Positions 47,235-59,680 of a stretch of 64,000 bases of DNA are shown piece after piece. The position numbers were made by a program, and so were the translations under genes. Source of the DNA: Prochilodus magdalenae (lineage: Eukaryota > Chordata > Actinopteri > Characiformes > Prochilodontidae). The notes below the pieces were generated by a model that was given only the letters and a program-made list of their open reading frames with translations, ran no database searches and was not told the origin of the DNA. The stretch's first letter is position 1; every line of letters starts with the position of its first letter. The DNA lies in contig JAMWET010006760.1 of NCBI GenBank assembly GCA_024036415.1, forward strand, positions 385,001 through 449,000. The letters are read 5' to 3'.

Positions 47235-47524
47235 ACCACCCACTTCTGTCAGCTGACCAAACCATGGTCAGCTGCAAACAATAGAAGTGATATAACTAAA
47301 AAACAGCAGTTAACATTGGTGTTGCTTTCCGCTGCTTTTAAGAGCTGACTACTCTTGTTAAGTAACGGAATGAAGTCTTATGTTGAACTTGCAACATCTC
47401 TTCTAGATGAGCAAATAAACGACTGTTAAAGCTAACATCAATTTTCTTGTGAAATGTTGCCCCCCAATTGTTTGTAGTATGAATTTGACAGGTTGCTTAA
47501 TCTTACAAATTGCTCCTTTAAAAT
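47235..47524 (+). repeat. Interspersed repeat, copy 2
   Basis: The tail 'attttcttgtgaaatgttgc', 'cccccaattgtttg', 'gacaggttgct' and 'attgctcctttaaaa' (47440-47524) is the same repeat as at 9470-9576, here without the internal duplication. The upstream border is a guess. Confidence 0.55.
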
Positions 47525-47849
47525 CCACACAAAGCTTCTTGGCAGTTATCTGTAGATATTTCATATGCAGCATTAACAGATATAGTTGAAAACTTTTTTA
47601 AATGATTTTTAGATGGATTTGTATGTCTGTCTATTCAGCCTACAGCAGTTTAGCTAATTCATATTGAAGTTACAAGAAAGCCAATATGGCAAGGTCAAAC
47701 TGAACAGAAATAAATGAAATATATAAATGTCAAAGATACAGTAACTACAACAGCCTGTGTAATCCCAGGGAATGTGAAAAATGGTCATGTAACACAGTGC
47801 ATTGTGCAAAGTAATGGAACAGGACAAAAGTAGTTGGGCAAATAAACAT
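47525..47849. other. Unique AT-rich DNA, no gene seen
   Basis: It may include the far end of the Tc1 remnant that follows, but this is too decayed to say. Confidence 0.4.
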
Positions 47850-48190
47850 GTTTATTACTTGGTTGGTTGAAATGTACAAAGCATACAAATCACTACACTC
47901 TGCATATACTATCTTGTGAAGCTTGGTCAGGCCTGTGGTCATTTTCAGTTCCTGCCTGTTTCAGGGCCTTTTTTGCTTTCACTCCTGTGTATGCTCTTCA
48001 GTGAGGTTCAGACTGGGTAATTGATTTGGACAGTCAAAACATCTCAGAAACTCAGCGGTTGCTTTAGCCATATGCGTATCCTGTTGGTAGGAGAAGCGCC
48101 GTCCGCTGATTCATCAGAGCAGTTAAGAAAGTTCTATATACTTTAGAATACATCTTGCTGGTGTACATTCGGGTTACATAGCAGCAAAGA
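47850..48190 (-). mobile_element. Tc1-like transposon fragment (third family), minus strand
   Basis: Plus-strand text 'ggttgctttagccatatgcg', 'gagaagcgccgtccgctgat', 'ctttagaatacatcttgctg' and 'gtatgctcttcagtgaggtt' follows the order of the central-to-C-terminal region of a common fish Tc1-like element. On the minus strand it would encode the second-Asp to Glu part of the DDE domain. The frame is broken, and the minus frame 47745-47942 is only partly inside. Same probable family as 8724-8880 and 39575-40010. Confidence 0.55.
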
Positions 48191-49345
48191 TAGCATACTG
48201 TAAGACTCATCATTCATGTTTAAAAGTTTGATTACAGCAAGGCTTAGTAAATTATAAGTATATATATATATATACAACAGTGTGTGTCACAGTTGCATTA
48301 ATGATCACCATTCTTTCTCATAATCCTTCAAAAGAGATTAACAATTCAGACAGCTTTAATCACAACAAGTTTTGATAAATATTTTGTTAGATGTTGAGAA
48401 ATATTAACAATATGACATGCAAATTACAGTGGCGGGTTTATCTGTTAAATAATGAGATTGCCACACTGAGAGAACTGCGCTGCAAGAGATCAAAGAAAAG
48501 TCTGGAGACATGTTGCTGAAAGAGACACGCAACGTAGCGCATGTCCGATGGGGACACTTTGTCATTTAAATACTCTGCTAAAAAAGACGCAACCTCTCCG
48601 AAAACTGAATCAGTTGAAAGTTGAAATTATCCAAACTTGTCCAAAAGAGCCACAAAGGATTTTGGGATATCTGCCCTTGTCTTCCTCTAACGCTGTTTTA
48701 GTCTAAGGCTTGCTTTGTTTTCCCCTGTAAACAGGCTAAACAGCGTTTTTCTTTTATCCTTACAGATTCTATTTATACTCCATCAGTGGAAGCTGCTGTT
48801 TACCATTTCTACACCACTATGTCAGTTTCACTTACTTCTACCTTATCTCTGGTTTTTAATTTGCTATGTCAGTCAGTCAGTAAGACATGTCATATTTAAT
48901 GTTAAACAAGTTCTATAAATGATGTTTCATGCCACAACAGTAAAACATGGTGAATGCTGCATTTCTCTTTTTCTTTTTTTTTTTTACCCTGTAAATGACA
49001 TTATGTTTACTGACGTGCAAAGTTAGCAAAACTATCACTCTTGATGACTACATGGCCATCTGCTCTGTTTGCAGCATCTGTTTTTAGACTGCTGCTGCTG
49101 GTCGCTCTCTATGACATTATGCAGTGTAGATGTACACTATAAATAAGATTAGATGTGTAACTTAAATAAGTAAGTCTTAACTATGCAAGCTTATTAAAAT
49201 ATCGAGTGATAATCTGTGTCTACCTGTTATCTGATGTTCAGTAATATGCCACATGGAAGGTAGACAAGTTACTTGCATCTTTGTGTCAAAACACAAACCA
49301 TGTACAGTGTACTAATCTGCCAGTCTTCATCAGTGTTTTAAGAGG
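48191..49345. other. Unique DNA, no gene seen
   Basis: It has an (AT)n run at 48257-48274 and a T-rich tract near 48966-48986. 48420-48620 is GC-balanced and could be regulatory. The plus frame 48715-48918 has no domain. Confidence 0.45.
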
Positions 49346-49349
49346 TGTA

Positions 49350-49740
49350 TTTGTTAAGCCTCTGGGGCATGTCTTTTGTCTGTAATTGGCCTGAGATCTG
49401 TTTAAGGCTCATCTCAGACATTCGCCTCACACTGTCTCTCCTCAGCACTGCAGAATACTATTGACCTTTCGATTATGTTTTCCTAAGCCTGGCCGCTTGT
49501 GAACAAGAAATTACGGATTAAGCAGGGAACATGGACACAAGCACTGCCCCCTGCGCAGAACCTCCCAACTGTGTGGAAAATCAATGTCCCTTCAAATGTC
49601 AGCCATTAATGTTTCAGAATCCAGGTGGGAAGATATGGGCATCTGAATCATTGCTTTCAGAACAGAAACACATTTTTTAAAAAGCGTGGCTGTTTTTAAC
49701 TTTGCCAACTGTTTGCTGTTTATGAGCTGAGGGTTGAAAT
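49350..49740. other. Candidate conserved noncoding element
   Basis: Repeat-free, complex block. It includes 'ctgtaattggcctgagatct', 'actattgacctttcgattat', 'gaaattacggattaagcagg' (GGATTA, an OTX/PITX-type core) and 'gtcagccattaatgtttcag'. No open frame of note. Inference from motifs and composition. Confidence 0.35.
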
Positions 49741-50410
49741 GATTTGTTGTTTCACCAACTCACCAAAATAACATCTTAAAAAGTCCAATAGTTTTTCACT
49801 TGAATACACATCCTCTCCACTGAGTCAATTCAGCTGTTTAAACAATAACATTAATGTGTAGATGTAACCGAGCTAGGACTGTGATTCATTACATTCATTA
49901 AGCAGTACATGATACAGCTGGAATAAAATAAATGCTAATATGCATGCCCGGATTTAAAGATTAGAGATTAATTACCTTGTTTTGTTTGTTACATTTCTAG
50001 TTTCCATCTTTAAATGCATGTATATTTGTACTTTGTAAATTTGATCAGGAATATGTATGGTATGCCCCAGTTAGTCAGGAAATCTGAAAATGTAAGATTA
50101 ATTGCAGTAACTCCAGCAATTTGTAATGTTTTTAGTCATTTGCAATTACCCAGCATGCTTCACCAACAGGAACTGAAAAGGTAAAAGTAGGTGACCCAGG
50201 TACTTAGAAATGTACTGTCACTGGAACAGATGATCTTGCTGCATGGACAGATAGTTACACAAGTATTAAGTAATTTTATTCGTAAATTTAGAGTTTATTT
50301 TTTGTTTTCAACTACTTATTTTTGATGTATCAAAGACAGAAAGAAAGAAGTTACCTATAATTAAACTCTGCCTCCATGCCAACAAACTGTTTCTAAGGTA
50401 TTCTAGAACA
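49741..50410. other. Unique AT-rich DNA, no gene seen
   Basis: Nothing was recognised before the Tc1 remnant. Confidence 0.5.
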
Positions 50411-50414
50411 AAAC

Positions 50415-50915
50415 ACTGTATGTCATCTAACCACAGACATAAGTGCCTGAAGTTTATTAGACACTATTGGAACATTTACCAAAACCAGGTTTTATGGTGC
50501 TCTGATGAAAACAAAGTTTTTTTGGCAGCCAAGCACTCAAGGTGGCCTCCCTCAAGAAGGACAGGCATACAGCCTTACGTATGGTGGAGCATTTGTGATG
50601 TTTCGTGCCTGCTTTTTCTCCAAACGTCTTGGGGACCTTAAGATACATGGCATCAAATGAACTCATAAAGAGCCAAACAGCTCTGCCCTGAGTCTTACTG
50701 GGTGAGCCGAAGAGGAGCGACCAACAATTCTGAGTTATTGCAGGGAAAAGATGAGTTTCATAGGGATTTCACAGGGTTCTCCTAAACTAAATATACTTCA
50801 ATTAAAGGTTAGATTCTCTCATTTTCAGTGTGAGCTTGAACTAATTATTGGCAAACTTTTTTTTCCATGACCTTTCTTACCCACATTTACCAAATGTGCC
50901 AATAATTATACAGCA
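50415..50915 (+). mobile_element. Internally deleted Tc1-like transposon (fourth family)
   Basis: The plus frame 50420-50641 carries a decayed DDE segment: 'VLWCSDENKVF' at residues 25-35 holds the first catalytic Asp (codon near 50504). Further on, 'tatggtggagcatttgtgat' corresponds to the usual GGGSVM block. The sequence then jumps to the 3' end of the element: 'gattctctcattttcagtgt', 'actaattattggcaaac', 'cctttcttacccacatttac' and the terminal 'gtgccaataatta'. The second half of the catalytic domain is lost. Dead copy. Confidence 0.8.
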
Positions 50916-51935
50916 GGCTATATTCTGTGTCATAGACAAAAAGAGAAGATCTAATTCATTCCTAGCACTGAGGAAAGTTAGAACCACAACAGCTTCCTGC
51001 TGGTTCTAGTTTCTGGGTCTCTGCTGGAGTTGTGCTACCCTGGAGAGCAAAAAGCTCCTGCCCTTCTGCTCAGATAGTCTATTTCTCCTTGATGTCACAC
51101 TCTACCTCTGTGGAGCAAAACACTTAGCTTACTCACAGAGGGGCAAAGATCTGTAGGTGCTTTAAGTTGGCTAATATAGAATTGAATGTGCTTGTTTTTT
51201 TTACTTTGGGAATGAGAAGATTGGGAAGTTCAGCAAATAGATTCAAAGCAAATAAGGATGTGGGTGCTATAATGAACAGCATAGCCTCTGAATTAGCCAT
51301 GTGCCAAGCACATAAATTATTAACCTTCTACAGCTGGGTTTCAGGGCTCCAATGAAGATTTCACCTCAATGAATGAGTATAGGATTGCTGTCTGGAGTAA
51401 CTTGCCATATACACTTAGTTAAACATCTGTTTTAGATACTGTGCTCTTTTAAGTACCCTGAAAGCAAAACATCATAAAAACATAAATGCTTTACTGTCTT
51501 AGATATAATAAGATGTGGAATGAGTATGAAATAATTTGTTGCATATAGAAAGTAACTGCATAAACTGAGTAATATGATACTCACATGTTATATTCCCCAC
51601 ACACCCGCTCACATTCTCTCACAGAGCTAGCAGGAACAGTACAATTACACTATGGATAACTACGACACCTAATCATAACACATCTGTCATGTTTCGGTTT
51701 CAGTCCGACTGGGCAGCTTGTCTTCATGTGCAATACTACAACAATCTTAGCCAAAATGTCTATGCAGATACATACAGAGAGTTTCCTCCAATTGATTGAC
51801 AGCATAGCATGTATCATCTGCAGGTATAAGCAGATGAAAAATAAAATCCTTCTTTACCAAGCAGGTCCAACTCTAATACAGCAACGTTGCCCCTCCCCTT
51901 CTTTCTAACCAAGACCTCATTCTGTATGAAGCAAA
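50916..51935. other. Unique DNA, no gene seen
   Basis: The plus frames 51167-51355 and 51726-51908 have no domain. Confidence 0.5.
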
Positions 51936-51939
51936 ACCA

Positions 51940-52270
51940 CAAAGCTGCATGCTGCGTCGGGCCGTTAATGGGCACATTTCTTGGTCTTGTTTGCTATAAT
52001 GGAATATTCATGTCTGTTGTACTTGTAATGGAGTTTGCATTCTCTGGTTCTTATTAAACTCTGTCACCAGGATGGACTTCCACCTGTGACCTCTCTATTA
52101 GCCTTCCTGCACCCAGCCTGGTGATTAGAGGAACATTAGGAAATTAAAGGCAAATTGCATTACGGCAGAGGCAGATGGAGCAGCCGTACTGACTGCAGAA
52201 TGCAGGACATGCAAACTGCTGACACAGTAGGCCATACTCTGAAACCACAGCTGCTGCTGTTCGATGCTAG
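51940..52270. other. Candidate conserved noncoding element
   Basis: 'gctataatggaatattcatg', 'cctggtgattagaggaacat' and 'aggcaaattgcattacggc' lie in a repeat-free, complex block. ATTGCAT is octamer-related and GATTAG is a homeodomain core. No coding frame. Inference only. Confidence 0.33.
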
Positions 52271-55200
52271 ACACCACCCTTTGATTGTCATACTAAAACA
52301 TGTGTGCCTTTTCTGAAGTTCTTATGAGATGTTTAGGGCAGTTGACTACCTGGCTGAAACGTTTCGTATGCAGTCAGCCAGCGGGTTTTGTTATGAAATC
52401 ATTATGTGCCGTTGTAAACAAACCATTAACCCTTAAAGTGTTATTTGCAGTCATGTGGCAAACAAAGCAGAGGATTTTCCCAGCAGTTCAAGGACCATTT
52501 AGCACAGAAATGGCACTAATCCTAACATTACCATCCCTAACAGAGACAGATTGGGAAGGATGGTGCTGTAAGGAATGGTGTCTACTGGAGGTCTAGAGAT
52601 TTAGAATATCCTGCTAGGAGTTTGCACTGCTTATTTGATGGGTTCAAATGACTTTTGACGTGTGGTTCTAGAACGAAACTTGAACTGCTATTTCCCTTGT
52701 TTCATCTACACTTCTTAGTAATTGGATGTCTCAGTTATGTTGTTGGTAAAGAACATGATATGACAAAGGCAATTTTTTATTTTATTTGGCCACATTTATT
52801 GTTGATTAAATAAATAAATTTTAAAATTTCTTTCGGAATATTCGTGCAGACTATCACAGTACTTCTACTAATTAAATGCAACCTTGTTTTTATAGCTACA
52901 GTCATAGAAAATGTGCAATCTGGTAGTGGATTTAATCAACATTAAATAACATCAAGGGTACAAAAACAGTGTTCATACAGTTATAAACCCGTATTAAGTT
53001 TGAACATGACAACTGTATGTTTATATATATTTATATATATATATATATACTGTATATTTCAATATTTTGAAATATGCATTTTTCTCCAATGTACAAGTGG
53101 AAACTGTGTTATTTTGTCCTAAGTCTAATACATGTCTGCTGGATTTTACCACATTTCATTATTATCCACGTAAACTGGGATTACTGGATAGTGTAAACTG
53201 TGGTAACACCTCTGTAAGCATTTCCTGACTGATCATAAGACTGACGTCACTGGCCTCGTCCACACAAAACAGTTTAGGAGTCAGAGAAACTTGGTGAGCT
53301 AAAGCTACTCCACAATAGCCAAAAGCTAGCAAGCTAAACCACCTGCCTGTAGCTGCCTGTTCCTACTCTGTTGTTGATCCATACATACGTTTTGTTGATC
53401 TGACAAACATTGTTTATTCATCCATTTCTTAACTCACACAATGCTTTTTCTGTCCATCTGCATATCTGTTCATCTCTTTATTTACAGTGTGCTTTATCTG
53501 TCCATTCCTTTGTTTGTTTAATTCATTCTTCTGTACATCAGACTGTCCATGTGTTGTTCATCCAGTCAGCAGCTTTACTTGTATAAGAATGTATTATATT
53601 GGTTACACGTTGATAGCTAATATCTGAAGGCAATAATACATAGTTTACATTGAACCCACCACTCAGTAGTCCCAGTTTCAGGCAGGGAACATTGTCATTG
53701 GGGAAGATTCCCATGAATGCTTTAAATAAAGATTCTTAATAATGTCTGCATAACAAACTTAGGACTGATACCTGCTTTGAAGCATGTGCTTCCATGCAGC
53801 TCTTATCCTTGATTCACTGAAGTCTTTGTTCATTATACTTGCACTTACCATAGATGTACGCACATAGGGAGGGGTGGCAAGAATATGCAAGAGCTGGAGA
53901 AACACTGAAAGGATGGTTGTCCACAGGGATTTTTAAAAGTAGCCTACACCAATGAAGAGTGTTCCTCTTTTCCGCAGCCTTGTTCCTGTTCAAGGATGCT
54001 TTTATGACTTTGTGACTTTTTGGTAGATGAAAAATCAAAATACCATAAGGACTGCCTCTCCTTCATTCGATGCACGCTCAGAAGTTTTTCCTTTCTTTTT
54101 CATAGTGCTCTAAAACATAAATACTGGGGCTTTATCATGAGTCAATACATATAGCCACTTGTTCTTTGATGCTCTCTCTCAAGTCTTCCACTATACACTC
54201 TACAGGAATAGTGCTCAGCAAAAGCCAAAGATTCCCCAAGGCTGTAACTATGATTGAGAGAGGGTGCTTTCGTTTTTTTTTTTCATGCAACATTATTTAT
54301 ATTTTTAATGATTCCTCCACTGTGTGTCCCTACTCCTCTCAAGGCTGCTTGTGAAAAATTCATATTTTAAATGCTCTCCCAATAAAGATAGGTGCCATCG
54401 CTCATCCTCTGACATGTTTAGTGTGGGTGGAGAAGAGAGGGGTTTGCCAACAGAGTGGAGCGCAGTGCCAGGCCAGTATCCTCCCTTAACACAGTCAGAG
54501 AACTTTTATTAAATAACTTTAAATATTAATGCTGTCCTCCGGCCATGTTTGCTCACTGTACCACAATCTTCCAATCTTCAACCATTTTTTTCCCTTGTCT
54601 TTCCTCCAAGGCACTGAAGTACTTAAAAACATTCTCAGAAGCGGTTGTTCCTTCCTAGGATAAATATATATATATATACAGTGTATTCTTAAGTCTGCTC
54701 TTCCGCGCTGCTCAGAGCCTGTGGGGTGGGAGTTGTGAAGGGTTTATTTCGGTCTCGTGCCAGCATGGTTTGTCATGAGGACTGTCAGACTTTCCGTTTG
54801 CCAGAAAACTGGATTTGTTTATTTGTTTGTTGTCTTGTCACTTCCTGCTGAAACCCCAGGGTTTTGGGTCATGTGTAAGAGTAGTATCATAATCTCACTA
54901 ACTCACCTTTCCCCGTCTGGCCTCTTTATTGATAGTAGGTTGCACAACATTGGTTGTGAACCTAGTCAGATTTCTAGCTATTTGTCATCTGTGCTGATCC
55001 CTTTGTAGAACGAGGCTGTATGTGCTAAAAACTACCCTACAAAAGTCTGTTATAGCAGTAGATCATATAAGCAGCAGTAGGCAGTACAGTAGATAGGCGT
55101 TTGCTTATAGTGCTATGGCAGGTAGAGTCTGTGTCTGTGAATCTGTAAGGTATTGAAACCCGGTCTGCCTTCGATGTGATGGGTTATAAAGGACCCAGTT

Positions 55201-55485
55201 CGCCTCCTGTTTACCTGTATAAGATTAGGAGTCTTTTTGATCCAGTAAAGCAAAGCGTTGGGGTAAGTTTGGATGTTTTGACTGATATTCAGCTCCTGAG
55301 AGTCCAGCCTTTCATGCCTGCATCAGAGGCTTGACAGCTCCTGGAAAAATCTGCTTACCATTACAATCCATTTTCTTTAAAGGGCTCATGTCATTAAGAC
55401 TGAATTGCCCTTGCTTTTTTCAAAAGGATTATGAAGTGATATAAAAAAAAACACTGTTTTCAAAAAGCACAGTTCCTTACCCACG
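52271..55485. other. Mostly unique DNA, no gene seen
   Basis: AT microsatellites lie at 53020-53056 and 54663-54680. The plus frame 52300-52596 and the other short frames (53814-55008) have no recognisable domain. No RNA gene or repeat family was assigned. Confidence 0.5.
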
Positions 55486-55490
55486 GTCCA

Positions 55491-56309
55491 TATTCGCTCA
55501 TTATCAAAACAACAGTTGCACGAATAGTTACACTGAGAAGAAATAAACAGATAGGAATGAAATTTGGTTGGTAGGTTTGACATTGTGAGACATGCAAATT
55601 ATTTAAGTTTCATGCTCGTCTGTATATGTGACGTAAGCAAAGACGGGCTTTAACGTTGTACCTGACTGACCCAACAGTCACAATTGTGGACATTCAGCGA
55701 GCAGTGATGCCCTCCATGAGTCATCACATTACAATCAGCGACACTGGCAGACAGCTGCATAACTACCTACACACAGACTGACTGCCCTTAACACCACTTC
55801 AATATCATCAAAGACTGCAATGGTGTTGTGCCAGACTGTCATGAAGTGACGCAGAATGACAGCAGGTCGTCTTTAGTGATTTGTCCCACTTTTGTCTTGG
55901 TGGAGACACGCAAGGAATCTGTTGTGGAGGCACTGTGGTCAGCACCGAGAAGAATTGTTTGTTGTTACCAGTCACACGTCCAGAAGGCCTGGTGTCATTT
56001 CCATCCCTACCTCAAAGTCTAACCTGCAGGAACTGCATAAGGATCAAGCTGCATGGGATGGATTATCACAGGACACGATTAGGAACCTCTGCGACTCTAT
56101 GCAGAAATATCTGGTATGTTACATTATCAAACATGGTGGCCTGATGCCATCGAGAGACACTGCTTCTGTATGTGTAACTCAATAAATATCACCCATATCA
56201 GACTACATTTATCATCATTTATCCGTCCTGGTAACCTTTATCTTCCTTTCCAAAAGCACTGCAATCCAACACTTCCTTCTTTGTGCAGTCATTTTTTGTG
56301 AAGCGTATA
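55491..56309 (+). mobile_element. Non-autonomous Tc1-like transposon, copy E
   Basis: Decayed terminal repeats, 'tattcgctcattatcaaaa' at the left and 'attttttgtgaagcgtata' at the right, match those of copy D. Internally it shares 'catgagtcatcac', 'cactgtggtcagcaccgag', 'cacacgtccagaaggcctgg', 'aggaactgcataaggatcaa' and 'ccgtcctggtaacctttatc' with copies B, C and D. Plus frames 55881-56144 and 55892-56185 hold shifted transposase pieces. The same central deletion seen in B and D is present. Confidence 0.8.
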
Positions 56310-57435
56310 GGACTGCCCTCTAGAAGTTGGTGAGTCGAATCGTCAGTCGGAGACCCTTTTTTTTTGTTCTCGTGAAACAAACTAAAGCTTACAAAAATGC
56401 ACAAGAACTTTAAGAATTTAAAAAGACATTTTAATAATCATTAAAAGGGGAATTATAAATATATATTTAAGCTCTAGCTGGGCTGTGACGCATGCTTGCT
56501 AAAAAATTAAATCCACGTGACAACGTGTGCTGGCAGTTCACCGTTGAAGGAAGCTAAAGCTGTGAAGCTGAGAAACGCGGGTGGAACGATGTCTCAGAGA
56601 AAGTCTGGAGGAGCTTTTGAAGAAGAGAATCCGAACAAATGAAACCTAACTCTGCTCTTCATTTAGTCAGACATCCAGCACTGCTTCAAACGAGGGAGCT
56701 AACTTTCATTTTAGACATAATGGCTTTGCGGTTTGCAGTGGACTGCGGATAAACAAGAAATAATTATTTCAGCGCGGGTAATATAATAGATAAAAGGTTT
56801 CAGGTCTACCATTCTTATTTTTATGTAAAAGTAAATATTTAAATTTTGACTAATTTGGTTTTATTTGGCAGTTTATTATTTATGAGAGATGAAAGACGAA
56901 GAAGCTGTTAAAGGTGAAATTAAAAAGTCGAATCCGATTCCACTGGCAAAATTCTGAGTCCGGTACAGCCCTAGAAGCCCATGTTCACAACATAAGAGTA
57001 CACTTCGTTCAAGTGGTGTAAGAAAAATACTAATTGTCCCACATGTAAATTGAACTCATATAGTTGACAAAGCTACACTTACAACTGGTAATTTAGGACT
57101 CTAGATGGTGCGTGAGTTTACACTACCTTTATATATCTTTTATTAGTTCTACATGTTTCTTAGCACAACAAAGAAAAAGCAGGACAAGTATTCTCAAGAT
57201 TTCCTTGCTTTTTTTCTATGCACAAGTGCCCAAATTGGGTAAAGTTGTATTTACTTGCTAACCTCCACCATGCAGCTAACCAGATATAACATTCTGATGA
57301 GAGCCTGAGCTCATTATAAGCCGCAATAATGGTTAGTTTTGAATTCACTATTCACCGACCAGATATGAATTCACTACGCTCACACAAAAGCATATTTACA
57401 TACACTGACATACCAAACGTCATGGGATAGCAGTA
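56310..57435. other. Unique DNA, no gene seen
   Basis: 56500-56800 has some CpG-bearing sequence, for example 'gaaacgcgggtggaacgatg', without further signal. The minus frame 57160-57348 has no domain. Confidence 0.45.
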
Positions 57436-57439
57436 CGTA

Positions 57440-57970
57440 AGGTGATTATGAAGTGGTGAGGTGTAGCACAGTGCATTATCCTGCTGGCAAATCCCATCAT
57501 TGTGTTGGAACATGAAGTCCATGAAGGACTACAAATGGTCACTAAGCAGTAAAACGTAGTGAGCACTGGTGAGTGACGTATTTACGTAGACCAGTGGTCT
57601 CAACTCATGCCATGAGAATACATCCCACATCAACATGGAACCACCACCAGACTGCACAGTGTTTTGTTGACCACTGTGATCCATGGATTCATATGCGCTT
57701 GCACCACACACAAACCGTGACTCATCGGACCACACCACATATTGCTCTAGAGTCCAGGTAGTAAACTCACTAGCCCAGGTGAGGCACTGTGTCAAGTGTT
57801 GCAGTGTTAACAGAGGCACTCTGGTGGGTCTGTTGCTCTCACATCCCAAGGAAGCTAAAGAACGCTATCTGACCCACTGGATAAATGTGTGTGGGGCTTC
57901 CTGCATTGAATATATGTGTGATTTCTTCCAGAGTCGTGTGTCTGGTCACATGGACAGTTCTAAAAATGTA
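57440..57970 (-). mobile_element. Tc1-like transposon fragment with catalytic-core frame
   Basis: The minus frame 57529-57849 stays open for 106 codons through a Tc1 DDE segment. 'QYVVWSDESRFVCG' at residues 36-49 holds the first catalytic Asp (codon near 57725), and 'TVQSGGGSMLMWDVFSWHEL' at residues 64-83 is the following conserved block. Flanking sequence on both sides is related but broken. It is closer to the 35592-36065 family than to copies A-E. The N-terminal DNA-binding part and the C-terminal Glu region are not recognisable. Confidence 0.8.
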
Positions 57971-58231
57971 TGGAATTCCACTACAAAATATCATATTACT
58001 TCAGTATTTGATTGAACCAATGAACTTACAGCTCTGGAACAATTTAATGATCAGTTGCAATACAATGATCAGTTTCTCCAGTTGTACAGTTTCTGGGTTT
58101 GTGTGTGACCAGAATGAGCAGTTCTGTTTAATTCTATACACTACTGGAAACATGTCTCCCAAATTCCAGATCCGATATTGTATTAGATCTGTTAATTTAA
58201 AAAATCTCTAATGACCCTCCAGAGGCCTGTT
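57971..58231. other. Unique DNA, no gene seen
   Basis: Nothing was recognised. Confidence 0.4.
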
Positions 58232-58545
58232 TTTAGAACCATCAATCAATCAATCATTGTTTATTTGTATAGCACTTTTTACAACCAACGTTGTCTCAAA
58301 GCAGCTTCACAGAAAATCAGTTTGTTATATATAAGAAAAGGAAAGAAACCCACAAAGTTAATGTACAGACATTTGAGGGTGGGGTGGTGGGGAAAAAACG
58401 GGTCCAAGCCCCCCTTGAGCAAGCCAGAGGCAAAAGTGGCGAGGAAAAACTCCTGTGAGTAAGGAAGAAACCTTGAGAGGGACCAGGCTCAAGGGCGGAA
58501 CCCAAGAACCATGCTTGCTGGGCACTGCACCCCAGCCACTGCTCC
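58232..58545 (-). repeat. Fish interspersed repeat
   Basis: Starts with (AATC)n and 'tttatttgtatagcactttt', then 'gttgtctcaaagcagcttca', 'gaggaaaaactcctgtgagt' and 'aaggaagaaaccttgagagg'. This is a repeat found throughout fish genomes. The fragment at 20745-20850 is in the opposite orientation. Frames 58211-58594 on both strands pass through it. Confidence 0.65.
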
Positions 58546-59042
58546 AGTCTTTCTGTAGGTCACTTGAGGTCATCCTACAGTGTTTATGTGACATCAGAAT
58601 AAGGTGGTGCTTGTCATGGTCAGTGGAGAGTGGTTTGTCCTGTGTGTTTGCTGCTTGACCTTGTTCTTATGAACCAGATGCTCACTGTATCTGCCAGTAA
58701 AGCTAGAACCGAACCTTCTGTTCCTCACTAAGAACCTGCGGTACATGTGGAGATGCAGAGTTAAGATGAAACTGGAGTGCTGTTTTATTTCTATTATTTC
58801 CAGAGCTGTATGTTAATACTAATTGTTTTTAACTGTATCTATTTATATTTCATTGTCAGTGTCATGGAATCTATATCACCAAAACAACAGTAAAAACTGG
58901 AAGTACAACACGACAGTCGATGCTCTTTTTGTCCCAATGTTAAAAGAAGAGCCAGATCAGTCATCATCCAAACATTACAGCCCCCTCAATTACCACCACA
59001 CGCAGCCCCCACAAGACACGCACAAACATCCCCCAACCCACC
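58546..59042. other. Unique DNA, no gene seen
   Basis: Nothing was recognised; the plus frame 58823-59071 ends in the CA microsatellite. Confidence 0.45.
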
Positions 59043-59063
59043 CACACACACACACACACACAC
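59043..59063. repeat. Short CA microsatellite
   Basis: About ten CA units following a C/CA-rich stretch. Confidence 0.9.
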
Positions 59064-59272
59064 CACAATAATAAGACTGATAATGTTAATTACTCTAGGA
59101 AGGTGACACAGAGAGGACTTGATGGAGGCTACAATCCCTGCTTTAATTAAGAGGAGATTTGTGATTGAGGAGAGGCCAAACAAAGGGGTTAGTCACCAGA
59201 GTTCAACACAGTAATGCGATCCTAGCCCCCTATCTGTCTTCCCTTTCTCTCCATGAAAAAAGCTGTGTGAGT

Positions 59273-59330
59273 ATGTGTGTGTGTGTGTGTGTGTGTGTTG
59301 TGTGTTGTGTGTTTGAGAGAGAGAGACATA
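59273..59330. repeat. GT microsatellite followed by GA
   Basis: (GT)n with TTGTGTG interruptions, then a short GAGAGAGAGA tract. Confidence 0.93.
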
Positions 59331-59379
59331 CGGAGAGATAAAAGGAGACAGCCTCAGAGAAAAGCTAGGGGTTATCCTA

Positions 59380-59680
59380 AGCATGTAGTGCACGTATCTG
59401 ACTCCAGCATACTCTTGTTGTGCCTATGGCTGTCTGGCTCTCCTGGCGACATGGGTCAAGCCTTGTGATTGGATTGCATTAACAGAAGAGAGGCGGGGTC
59501 AGGCTCTAGCTGGGTCTCTCTTAATTGCAATGTGGAGATAAATGATAGCTTGGGAGTAAATCAAAGCTGGGTGACCTCTCTTCCCCTTTATGTGCGTCTT
59601 GGCAGTGATTTTGAACCTTTTATGGGTTTCTAAAACTCCTTACAGCTCCCAGCACGCTCTCCACAACTGTCTTTCTCATC
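59380..59680. other. Candidate conserved noncoding element
   Basis: 'gtgattggattgcattaaca', 'ctcttaattgcaatgtggag' and 'gataaatgatagcttggg' lie in a repeat-free block with several homeodomain and CCAAT-like cores. No coding frame of note. Inference only. Confidence 0.33.
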
